DNA of 64,000 nt from Streptomyces sp. Y2F8-2 (GTDB lineage Bacteria > Actinomycetota > Actinomycetes > Streptomycetales > Streptomycetaceae): assembly GCF_014905555.1 (NCBI RefSeq), contig NZ_BNGS01000015.1, forward strand, positions 62,001 to 126,000. Direction: 5' to 3'. Shown here piece after piece: positions 46,501-51,921 of this stretch. The translations under genes and the position numbers were made by a program. The notes beneath the pieces were generated by a model that was not told where the DNA came from, did no database searches, and worked only from the letters and a program-made list of their open reading frames with translations. The stretch's first letter is position 1; each line of letters opens with the position of its first letter.

Positions 46501-48595
46501 CAAGGACAGCGTCTCGCTGGACCCGGTGCCGAACTCGGTGGCGGCGAACCCGTTCGCCTACGTCGACGACAACCCGCTGGCGGGTACGGACGACTCGGGT
46601 CACTGCTCCTGGTACGACGTGGTGTGCGGGGCCAAGAAGGTCGCCCACCACGTGGCGCACGCCGTCAAGCACGCGGTCCACAAGGCCTACCACGCGATCA
46701 AGCACGTGGCCCGCAAGGTGGTCCACGCGGTCAAGCACGCGGCGCACAAGATCGCGCACCGGGTGCGGGACGTGTACCGCGCCACCGTGCGAGTGGTCCG
46801 GCGCGTCTACCACTACGCGGCCAGGCACGTCAGACGCATCTATCACCGAGTGGTCCATGCGGTTCACTCCGCCTACCACAAGATCTCGCATGTGGTGCAC
46901 CGTGTGGTGCACGCGGTGAAGAAGGCGGCGAAGAAGATCGTCCACGCCGTGAAGAAGGCCGCACACGCGGTCGCCCACGCGGCCAGGACGGCCTATCACG
47001 CCACCGTCAAGGCCGTGAAGACGGCGGCGAAGTTCGTCAAGCACCACGCCGCGGCGATCACCTCCTTCGTGGTCTCCACTGCGGTGTTCGCCGGCTGTGA
47101 GGCGATCACCGGCGGCGTCGGCTCCATCGGCTGCGCGGCCGCCGCGGGCGCGGCCGGCTCGCTGGTCGAACAGGGCTTCAAGTGCGCGGAGAACGGCGGG
47201 GGAGACTGCAGCGTCGGCGCGTTCGCGGGCTCGGCGGTCACGGGCGCCGTGGCCGGCGCGGCCGGCGGCATCCTCGGCAAGATCGGCGGTTCCCTGCTGG
47301 CCAAGGCGGCCCCGAAGGCGATGAAGGTCGTCGGCGGCCTGTTCGGCAAGGGCGTGACGGACGCCGGCGAATCAGCGGCGGCTGATGCCACGGACGGAGC
47401 GGCATCCGCTGCGGAAGCGGAGGAGGCCGGGACTTCGGCTCAGTCGCATTCCGACGATGCGGGCGGTGCCGGCGAGGAGTCCGGTCGCAGCTGCCCGATC
47501 CCGCACAGCTTCACGGGGTCCACCCGAGTGCTGATGGCCGACGGCACGACCAAGGCGATCGACCAGATCAAGGTCGGCGACACCATCGCCAACTCGGTCC
47601 CGGGCGCTGCGGGCACCGAAGCGCACAAGGTCACCGATGTGATCGTGACGCACACCGACCACGACTTCGTGGACGTGACGATCAAGCGGTCCGCGAAGGC
47701 CGGTGCCAAGGCGGCGGCCAAGTCCGTGGCCAAGAAGGCGGCCCGCAAGGCGGCGTTCGGCCTGGCGGCGTCGGCTGCGATCCTGGGCGCGCTCTCGGCC
47801 GGCCACGGCCACGGTGATGCGCATCAGTCGGCTACGGCGTCGGTGGCGGCGGTCAGCAAGGTGTCCTCCGAGGCTGCGGTCAAGACCGATGAGGGCGCGA
47901 AGGCCACGCAGGTGGCTCACCTGACGACGACCTTCCACCACCCGTTCTACGACGAGACCCAGTCGGCCTTCGTCGACGCGAAGGACCTCAAGCCCGGCGA
48001 CGTCCTCCAGACGCCAACCGGCACGGCCGAGGTCACCGGTGTCCGCCTGTACCACGCGAACACCACGACCTACGACCTGACCATCGGAACCCTCCACACG
48101 TACTATGTGGAGGCCGGGGACACGCCGGTCCTGGTACACAACTGCGGCAGTGGTTACAACGCAGCCGGGAAGCCGTGCGGGTGCGGGGCTCCGCGAATAT
48201 TCGCCGTTGATTCCGCTGGCGAGACTACCGTTATGCCGGTCCACGAGATTGACACAGCAAGGTTCCCTGATGTGGCTGACAATTTCGATAATGCGATCGG
48301 AAATGGTGAGAGTCCGATCGTGAACCGTATGGCGGGCAGGGCTAAGATCAGGGCGAACCGTAATGCCGCGCAAGCGGGACAGCCGCGTCCCAGTAGCCTG
48401 GGTACCGATGCCAATGGTGGTGCGTTGTCTTGGGAGGAGTATCCGTTCGCCTCGACAACCCAAGGGGGTTCTGGTGCGACCCTGAGGCTGATCAATCGCA
48501 CTCAGAACACGACGCATGGACGAGAGTCTCTGTGGCCGTTCCTCCGCGATAACGGAGTCAACGACGGAGACCCGTACTACGTGCGGACCAAGTAA
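37508..48595 (+). CDS. Giant secreted RHS polymorphic toxin with LamG, Hint and nuclease domains
   Basis: A 3695-residue exported protein, likely a contact or secreted toxin. In order: an Arg-rich N-terminus and signal helix (AVLVLTALALMLTTDQALA); a DNRLRE-like stalk (about 375-550) and Fn3-like segment; a DUF6531-like start of the RHS shell ('DVERDYNSRDFRTSGAFG'); three LamG domains (about 897-1142, 1194-1431, 1951-2166) between long arrays of YD repeats; the RHS core box (about 2956-3031, 'ASRWYNPGTGQFLNKDSVSLD'); a His/Lys-rich helix (about 3040-3180); a hydrophobic Ala/Gly stretch; an intein-like Hint domain (about 3328-3546); and a nuclease-like C-terminus. GTG 37508 is chosen over ATG 37478 because GGAG lies eight bases upstream. 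An immunity gene follows after 13 bases. Confidence 0.92.
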   Translation: MPLWPPSRRLRPQRAARPARRARRARRSIAVLVLTALALMLTTDQALAEGMELGRIQLPSLSLSSLASWFTDPNWGKLPHQQSGTAAGRRHHVSAAATEAHRGAGHKPGKGRGELAAYQAHRPTVKAGTSASFRGFNARTSQRVAAKSTAHSTYYRNADGSFSRKVSPFPLNYKDSKGDWQQIDTDVARGSDGRFDEKSNAMDVAFAPKASDQKLASFDKDGNSIAFGLDGAASVAGTAKGSTVSYPKVLPDTDLQLTSTSVGMRQELVLHSAAAANSWVFPLQLKGLTAELNKSGGVDLRDAQGKGVASIPSAYAFDSKINKVSGERATTHAVTYELITEHGKPALRMTLDSAWLHAKARQFPVTVDPDTSVWDYVHTTYAESGYSPVDRSQEQTMKVGSYDSGTHSAVSFVQDWRTSFDGSGVTMVSANLHLYDIWASTCTPESFNVAQVSSAWDPTDAMTYPGPAHGASIGSVTPSVPHACANTTSSVTGGDWVTVPLDTASIQKWASGTSADYGLAIYATTTDNLHWKQFASMANPGDEPYIVYDYTGDIAPMVEATFPANNSSVSTVTPELQAFADFQQNPVAQKYDFKVYNSAGTLVVDSGWVTTPNWTVPAGKLTWNTTYSWTAQAYDGTKYSTVSPTSALTTDVPQPFITSELSQNSSDHGYDATIGNYTTSDTDASVSTVGPSLDVERDYNSRDFRTSGAFGAGWSSIFDAKVTEQKNASGTLTGVVTTYPDGSEVGFGKNSDGTFSAPSGRFAMLRSVTSPTGYTLTDKDDTVYTFTQSLGTGVYGITSVKDANNRSVDFTWTSGHVTKMKSAVSGRSLNLTWSTPSGATSAHVATVVTDPVNPNDGSSAQTWTYGYTGDKLTQVCSPLSTTKCTAYGYTNGSQFRTEVENAGASSLWQLNESSGTVAASSVGDSEGTDNATYNNVTLGQTGPLAGSTATAAQFNGSSSYLELPPSLASSSTQLTLSMWFKTTTAPGVLFSYSTLPISSSMTQAQYTPGIYVGSDGKLNAEFWNSNAVQPIVSTAAVNDGAWHEVVLSGAGSSQTLYLDGAKVGSLSGMISYSNGYHSALQNHTYIGAGFLGGTWPDEPHYSTTDDTGYPTYFNGTIADAAFYPGALTADQVARIHTAATKASPLLTSVTRPSGKAFAGITYDTNAARVTQLTDENGGVWKLNPPTIAGSSNTYRGAVLGGAPNQYYRFGESAGASTALDEVHGGQGTYNAVTLGASGVFSDHTTASFNGTSSDVALPSGTVPGSGAESVDMWFKTSTANGVLFAASKDPLTGGTTPTSYTPILYVGSSGKLYGEFYFAGGSTKPIGSASAVTDNKWHHVALSTSATSQSLYLDGNLVGTQTGTAAMSGQNYTYVGAGFLGGNWPDEAHNSSTSNTGYATYFKGSIAEAAFYRSQLSSDDVDAHFQAAQNSSGLLPVKTVTVTTPTNATLTYTYDVTHGNRALTETDALGNKTSFGYDTAGFEHTVTDPNGSMTVTGHDVRGNIVSSTSCQDQAANKCNTEYYTYYPDDTTAQLTTADPRNDQLLTERDGRSSSATDNTYLTSYTYDSAGNQTAITGPAVPGFPNGRTTTTVYSDGTSAYPSADGGVVPAGLPVKTISPGGAVNQVSYFKNGDVASTTDAIGLVTQYTYDGLGQVTTQKVVSDTYPSGLTTTYKYDAAGQVTEEDDPQLTDRVTGATHAAVTSTVYDEDGNTTSQTVADASGGDRSRTQTWTYDQYDHVATESDANVAAGASYGNTTTYTYDSSGNRTKEVTSAGNETQYTYDAEGNLLTQGLMYKGDPVNPQTPTLLVESSRAYDPAGRLASVTDAMGNTTSYTYTDDGLTSTVKRTSADGQSTYVLESDTYDAAGNLLSQTTDNGENVTKYTVDAASRTTSTEDDPTGVDRVTTVSYTPDDQVATENDHDASGYDRTTTNTYDDMGNLLSETLYGDASGHPAGWWKLDQSSGTSVTDASGTGNTGQATGVTWSDSAATFDGTTSTGIATNGPVLDTTTSYTVSAWVKMSSLPTHNAAVVAQTGSTNSAFMLQYNYTHTNAPLWGLVDTSKDAASPTFPAAYSSGAPTSNTWTHLVGVYDSTTGAMKLYVNGAQSGSGGTNTTPWAATGPLTIGQDKWAGAADDALPASVSNVQVYQRALSASEVSSLYGKGRTGGTVGSSDAQTTKYTYDKRGLPTSMTDAEQHTTNYSYDEAGNLAVTTAPAVQAEPDGTTASTVRPVTTSGFNTFGEAVEEQDPNGLVTTTAYDAEGNKVSETLPPYTPAGGSTANAGTTVYTYDSEGNQTSVTTPGGKTTSYLYDQMGNVAQTTAPDGTKTHATYDADGDRLSATDPTGAQTQATYDFLGRQLTQSTLERYPSTKTLTTTNSYAVTSGNPFGAHLASTTSPGGVTTSYGYNRTGDVTSVTDGAGNTTRYTYDFMGNRQKTILADGTYTETDFNASADPVVTKQYDAGGTKLWETDQQYDGVGNLIASTDANGHTSHFTYDAAGTVTQETQPVDASTSITTTFGYDAAGNRTRFTDGRGNSWRYTYTPWGQQEKVIEPTTAKYTSAADSTTTFAYDADGQLTNVTLPGGVTTSMTYDSLGQLQSMSGQGADAASATRHFTYDADGRVLSADTDEAGISTAVDHQAATHEQFTYDDRSNVLTASGTGGSSSFAYNNDAQMTSRTDAAGTTTYGYDTAGRLSSLNDAATGAQLTYSYDNLNQLKTIKYGSTGQTRTFGYNSAHELTSDTLVQGATTLASFAYGYDNNGNLTSKTTTGVSGASSNTYTYDWANRLTSWNNGTTTTQYAYDASGNRIRNGSNVYTYDERDELTSDGVHSYDYSARGTMTQESSASGTMAYKTDAFGGQIVAGEQSYTLDALGRNVSDRDTSTGTTRTFAYSGADNTIASDGDYTYSYDPAGGIVGIKPTGGSGVLALTDQHNDVVGTFTSGATSLAGSVSYDPLGKVVSPTNTVTGHLGFQSGWTEPGTGDVGTASRWYNPGTGQFLNKDSVSLDPVPNSVAANPFAYVDDNPLAGTDDSGHCSWYDVVCGAKKVAHHVAHAVKHAVHKAYHAIKHVARKVVHAVKHAAHKIAHRVRDVYRATVRVVRRVYHYAARHVRRIYHRVVHAVHSAYHKISHVVHRVVHAVKKAAKKIVHAVKKAAHAVAHAARTAYHATVKAVKTAAKFVKHHAAAITSFVVSTAVFAGCEAITGGVGSIGCAAAAGAAGSLVEQGFKCAENGGGDCSVGAFAGSAVTGAVAGAAGGILGKIGGSLLAKAAPKAMKVVGGLFGKGVTDAGESAAADATDGAASAAEAEEAGTSAQSHSDDAGGAGEESGRSCPIPHSFTGSTRVLMADGTTKAIDQIKVGDTIANSVPGAAGTEAHKVTDVIVTHTDHDFVDVTIKRSAKAGAKAAAKSVAKKAARKAAFGLAASAAILGALSAGHGHGDAHQSATASVAAVSKVSSEAAVKTDEGAKATQVAHLTTTFHHPFYDETQSAFVDAKDLKPGDVLQTPTGTAEVTGVRLYHANTTTYDLTIGTLHTYYVEAGDTPVLVHNCGSGYNAAGKPCGCGAPRIFAVDSAGETTVMPVHEIDTARFPDVADNFDNAIGNGESPIVNRMAGRAKIRANRNAAQAGQPRPSSLGTDANGGALSWEEYPFASTTQGGSGATLRLINRTQNTTHGRESLWPFLRDNGVNDGDPYYVRTK
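47488..48145 (+). other. Hint (intein-like) autoprocessing domain within the RHS protein
   Basis: It starts at 'SCPIPHSFTGSTRVLMADGT', the Hint N-terminal block, and ends TYYVEAGDTPVLVHNC with the His-Asn-Cys that marks the cleavage site. It would release the C-terminal toxin. Between the two halves an Ala/Lys-rich insertion of about 80 residues (nt 47680-47920) contains 'AAFGLAASAAILGALSAGHGHGDAH', which is not part of the usual fold. Confidence 0.82.
48146..48595 (+). other. C-terminal toxin domain resembling NucA/NucB DNase
   Basis: The last 149 residues after the Hint cleavage site. The segment 'LSWEEYPFASTTQGG' matches the DEYPFA-type motif of sporulation-type NucA/NucB deoxyribonucleases, with Glu where many have Asp; it is followed by 'ATLRLINRTQNTTHG' and 'GVNDGDPYYVR', like the end of those enzymes. 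The base composition of this stretch is clearly less G+C rich than the RHS shell. Domain assignment is by motif only. Confidence 0.7.
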
Positions 48596-48608
48596 GGATT
48601 TCGCGAAG

Positions 48609-49142
48609 ATGCTGGATGTCGAACTCGAGCGATTGACTGCCCATCTTGACAGGTTGGGCAGGCCGGTCGTCGCATGGATGTTGCCGGGGGTGGACATGGA
48701 TCACGTCTCATCGGTCCTCGGCGAGCCTGTTCCGGATTCTGTTGCGAGCTGGTTCCGCTGGTGTAACGGCATTGCCAGCGTGGAAGGCCAACTCCAGGAC
48801 GATGTCAACGCGATTCCGGGGTACAACCCCCTTTCCATCGAAGAAGGCGCTCGTATGATGGCCTCCTACAGCGGTGATCCGGTGTTGGGGGACCACTGGG
48901 TGCCCCTTCTCGGTAGTGCAGGTGGCGATCTCTATGCTGCCGTCTGGACTCCTGGAGAAGAGGCAGCGGTTGTCGGGGTTTTGATCGGGGAACCGACGGA
49001 GGTCGAGTTCTCGACGATCGAGCAGATGGTGACGTTCTTCAACCACTGCTTCGACAGCGGAGCTTTTTCCGTGGACGGAGATGGTCGGTTGGCCATGTCT
49101 CCGGACCAATATGACGAGATCTACGCGCGCATTGTCGGATAG
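48609..49142 (+). CDS. SMI1/KNR4 (SUKH) immunity protein
   Basis: Acidic protein of 177 residues: PVVAWMLPGVDMDHVSSVLG, 'EPVPDSVASWFRWCNGIASVEGQ', 'GDHWVPLLGSAGGDLYAAVW' and 'EVEFSTIEQMVTFFNHCF', the SUKH superfamily layout. SUKH proteins neutralise diverse polymorphic toxins, nucleases above all. It lies immediately after the RHS toxin and is lower in G+C like the toxin domain, so it is the likely cognate immunity. ATG 48609 has AAGGA ten bases upstream, inside the RHS stop region. Confidence 0.9.
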   Translation: MLDVELERLTAHLDRLGRPVVAWMLPGVDMDHVSSVLGEPVPDSVASWFRWCNGIASVEGQLQDDVNAIPGYNPLSIEEGARMMASYSGDPVLGDHWVPLLGSAGGDLYAAVWTPGEEAAVVGVLIGEPTEVEFSTIEQMVTFFNHCFDSGAFSVDGDGRLAMSPDQYDEIYARIVG

Positions 49143-49171
49143 AGATCCACCTCTGTCGAAGATCGAGGGAG

Positions 49172-49212
49172 ACACAGGGCCGACGTCACTGAGGCGACGG
49201 CCCTGTGTGTTT
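49172..49212 (+). terminator. Hairpin terminator after the immunity gene
   Basis: ACACAGGGCCG (49172-49182) and CGGCCCTGTGT (49198-49208) pair perfectly, 30 bases after the SUKH stop, followed by GTTT. Confidence 0.75.
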
Positions 49213-49338
49213 GGTATCGTCAATAAGTGAAGTGACTAGGAGTCCCACTGGGGCCCCTATTGTTCACGGCCGTCGAGGATTCGTCAGACAGCTTCATGAC
49301 GGGCGCCGGTCGCGGCGTGATCCAAATTCGATAATTCG

Positions 49339-49863
49339 ATGAGCGATTCTGTCTCTGCAGAAGGGATGCATGCGACGGTGACCGACAATCGGCTAGAGGC
49401 CCGTTATCGTCGCACCGACATGCAGAACCCCGTTCTGCTTTCTACGTCGGGTGACGTAGATCGCCTCATTGATGCTCTATTGACGGGGCCGGCACTCCAT
49501 GACGCAGTACATATCGTGTCAAGGGCTCGATCGCGAATGTCGGCGGGATTCCCGGATCACGAGCTGTATGTCGGAGTCAGCAAGGATCTCAATGTGGGTG
49601 CGCTAGCTCTAACGGCGCCCGAGGCCGGACATATCGCTTCAGTGGGCGCCCCTGGCTCTCGCAGCGGTGTCGCATACCATGTCGCCGGGCATTGGACTGA
49701 GTTTCCAGATAATTCGGAGATTCCAGTCGTTCTCGTTCGAGAGGCGGTTAAGGAGTTCTTGCACTCCGGAGGAAGTATTCCGACGTGCATTGAATGGAAG
49801 CCCTTTGAAATCGCCGATGAAGGTGTAGAGGATGACCCTTGGGGGTCCCTCTCCGACCAGTGA
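49339..49863 (+). CDS. Imm1-family immunity protein
   Basis: Protein of 174 residues: MHATVTDNRLEARYRRTDMQ, 'STSGDVDRLIDALLTG', 'HELYVGVSKDLNVGALAL', and the signature end 'AYHVAGHWTEFPDNSEIPVVLVREAVKEFLHSGGSIPTCIEWKPF'. This matches the Imm1 family of toxin-system immunity proteins. No toxin remains beside it, so it is an orphan. The start is uncertain: ATG 49339 and ATG 49366 are both in frame and neither has a clear SD. G+C is lower than in the flanking RHS shell. Confidence 0.88.
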   Translation: MSDSVSAEGMHATVTDNRLEARYRRTDMQNPVLLSTSGDVDRLIDALLTGPALHDAVHIVSRARSRMSAGFPDHELYVGVSKDLNVGALALTAPEAGHIASVGAPGSRSGVAYHVAGHWTEFPDNSEIPVVLVREAVKEFLHSGGSIPTCIEWKPFEIADEGVEDDPWGSLSDQ

Positions 49864-49966
49864 ACCTCGGCGCGATGCCCAAGCCGTACCGGCAGAGGCA
49901 CTGAACTTGGTCGATCTCTAGGCCAAGGTTCTGGGCGTCTTGACGGCAACGCCAGTGGCTGCCAAG

Positions 49967-50008
49967 AGCCCCCACCTGTGGTTCGTGGTGGGGGCTCGCG
50001 CGTTTTTT
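49967..50008 (+). terminator. Rho-independent terminator after the Imm1 gene
   Basis: AGCCCCCACC (49967-49976) and GGTGGGGGCT (49987-49996) form a perfect 10-bp stem with a 10-base loop, followed by CGCGCG and TTTTTT. Confidence 0.85.
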
Positions 50009-50303
50009 GCGTGGTGTGTCAGTCGGATTCAAGGCGCCGCGCATCCGCGCGGCGCGGCGCCCGCTCGGCCTGTGCGCCGCCGCTCCTGCCTCCGTCCCGC
50101 TCCGGCCCGCAGCCCGCACGGGCGCCACAGCCGGCAACGCACGCCAACCCGAGAACAGGTGTGGGGCTCTGCCCCACACCCCGGCCCTCTCTCGGAGGGG
50201 GAGGAGGCCGGCGGTCGTGCGCGGGTGCGTCGTAGCGCGGGGATGAGTGGCTGCCGCGGGTGGGCCCCCCTCCTCGGCCGGGCCCCGGAGGCGTACCAGG
50301 AAC

Positions 50304-50364
50304 CTCCAGGGGCCGCCAAGGCCGGGCGCAAGCGTCACGGTGTGAGCCTTGGCGGCCCCTGGAG
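50304..50364. repeat. Long inverted repeat, 19-bp perfect arms
   Basis: CTCCAGGGGCCGCCAAGGC (50304-50322) is the exact reverse complement of 50346-50364, with a 23-base loop (GGGCGCAAGCGTCACGG...). Pairing continues imperfectly outward (CCAGGAAC with ACCCTGG). From memory, similar CCAGGGGCCGCCAAGG palindromes recur between genes in Streptomyces genomes, so it may be a dispersed repeat. Confidence 0.75.
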
Positions 50365-50577
50365 AACCCTGGTCCGGCGAAGCTGCCCGCCCGAGGAGGG
50401 ACCTACCCGCTCCGGTCAGTCGTGTGCCGGTAGGCCGGTCGGCAATCCGCACAACAGGCGCGGCTGTTGACGGCAACGGTGACGGCAACTGGGACGTACT
50501 GCAGCGCACATCTACAGACGCCGACGGACCGTCTATTCCTCCTTCACCTGCGAAAACGCAGGCAGGAACGGCCTGGC

Positions 50578-50631
50578 TTCCACACGTACTATGCGGAGGC
50601 CGGGACCGCACCGGTCCTCGTGCACAACTGC
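50578..50631 (+). pseudogene. Detached end of an RHS Hint domain
   Basis: The frame encodes FHTYYAEAGTAPVLVHNC, nearly identical to the end of the Hint domain in the RHS protein (TYYVEAGDTPVLVHNC at 48091-48145), including the DNA run CACACGTACTATG. Nothing else of the Hint domain precedes it. The frame continues open into the protein called at 50671. It marks a former toxin-cassette junction. Confidence 0.85.
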
Positions 50632-50670
50632 CTCACATTGTTCGCTCATGCACGGTTGGACGGTACGCCT

Positions 50671-51252
50671 ATGCCTGACCAAACATTGGCCCCTATGCGG
50701 GCCCGCGCCGAGCGCTGGTTCTCCGTGGCGGTAGCCACTCGTGTGAATTCTGTGCTGTCCGTCTTTTTTGAAAAACTCTCCAGTCAGGAGGATTCCTTTG
50801 CCGCTGTGCAGGTGGTCGAATCCGCTTGGCGTGAGGCCGCTGGCCAGGGTGAAGAAGCCGGATTCCAGTTGGAGTCCATCCCCCTGCTGGAGCGGCTCAA
50901 GGGGAAGGCGATTTCGCTGGACAATCCCGCCGGGGCGGCCGTCGCTGCTGCTGCCGATGCCGCCCTCCTCATCTCGTCGTACCATCGGGATGACAATCCG
51001 CGTGTCGCTGAAGTGATGGCATCCGCGCTTACTGTGGCACTCGAATTTGACCGTCATGGGATCGCTGCACCAGAGGGGTACGCTAGTTGGCTGTCATTTG
51101 AAAGCCTTGGGCATGCCGACCTGGCCAACCTCGTTTTTGGAGATGAGGCAAGGCTTGATCCTGGCGACTCATTCGAGATCAGGTTCAAGAGCGGGGAGGA
51201 TTCGATGACTTACCGCAACTCGATCAAGGCATGGCTTCGCGACGTCCGTTAG
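50671..51252 (+). CDS. Unknown protein, likely orphan immunity-type
   Basis: Helical protein of 193 residues with no family I recognise: RAERWFSVAVATRVNSVLSV, 'AVQVVESAWREAAGQGEEAG', 'NPAGAAVAAAADAALLISSY' and a C-terminal 'GDSFEIRFKSGEDSMTY'. The size, helical nature, lower G+C and the place right after a Hint end suggest an immunity protein left from a lost toxin. ATG 50671 is the best start; the same frame is open back through the Hint scar to 50467, so expression as a fusion cannot be excluded. Confidence 0.6.
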   Translation: MPDQTLAPMRARAERWFSVAVATRVNSVLSVFFEKLSSQEDSFAAVQVVESAWREAAGQGEEAGFQLESIPLLERLKGKAISLDNPAGAAVAAAADAALLISSYHRDDNPRVAEVMASALTVALEFDRHGIAAPEGYASWLSFESLGHADLANLVFGDEARLDPGDSFEIRFKSGEDSMTYRNSIKAWLRDVR

Positions 51253-51534
51253 TACCGCTTGGTACTCGGCAGCGTTTTGCTGCTGGACTTGATCGAGCGA
51301 TGGTGATGTCGTCTCCTGACGGACGGCTTTCTGTGCGCCAGCTGCTCTGTGCGTGTGAGGTGTGCGCAGGGCAGCGTTCGCTTCGGTGGTTCGGCCGCTA
51401 CCCAAACTTGAAAGCATGATGTCGGTCAACCGTCTGCGAATCAGGCCGGTACTGACGGGACAGTCGGCGAAGACGGTGGAGCAGTGGGACAACGAACTCC
51501 GAGAGTTCCTGGCCGGGGGACTACTTAGGCTCGT
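51253..51534. other. Intergenic, no gene seen
   Basis: About 280 bases between the orphan protein and the transposase scar. Short frames on both strands have no recognisable motif, and the base composition is mixed. Confidence 0.4.
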
Positions 51535-51845
51535 CCCGTAACCGGTCTTCGAATGGGCATGGATCAGGTCGGTTGCCGTGCGGCACCCTCGGCTGTCCGG
51601 CGAGGGCGAGGTTGTGCAGGTGGGCGATGCCGCTCATGGTGTGGTGTACACCTTCACCCTTGAGTCGGCAGTCGCGCAGGATCTCGACCCCGGTCCTCCA
51701 ACTGCGGCCCCCAGGGCCGGCCCTTGTGGACCGGGTCCGCGCCCTCACGCCGCAGCGCGGTGATCAGCTTGCGGAACTGCCGTGGGCTCAGCCCGGTGAA
51801 CGGGGCTATCCAGGACGGTTCCGACGCCGCAATCACTCCTGCCAC
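51535..51845 (-). pseudogene. IS5-type transposase deletion derivative
   Basis: The N-terminal part (51845 to about 51665) encodes SEPSWIAPFTGLSPRQFRKL and 'ITALRREGADPVHKGRPW', the HTH start of a common Streptomyces IS5-group transposase. In another frame, about 51690-51590 encodes EILRDCRLKGEGVHHTMSGI, then 'AHLHNLALAG', the extreme C-terminus of the same protein type. The DDE core between is deleted. Head and tail are joined in a scar of only about 300 bases. Confidence 0.85.
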
Positions 51846-51921
51846 AACAAGATCATGGCATCGTGTCCAGGGAGCGATGGGGGACGGCCGACAGAGGCCT
51901 GACCAGGGGTACCCTCGGACG

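Larger units (their letters stand above)
49864..50577. other. Non-coding spacer with terminator and long inverted repeat
   Basis: About 700 bases. It holds the Imm1 terminator (49967), a very G+C-rich patch (50030-50300), and the long inverted repeat at 50304-50364. No gene is supported. At its 3' end the sequence turns into the remnant of an RHS Hint domain. Confidence 0.55.

Noticed and set aside
49748..50611. Large minus-strand frame across the Imm1 spacer
   Set aside because: It is opposite the Imm1 gene, terminator and palindrome and has no family features apart from a Trp/Arg patch I could not place.
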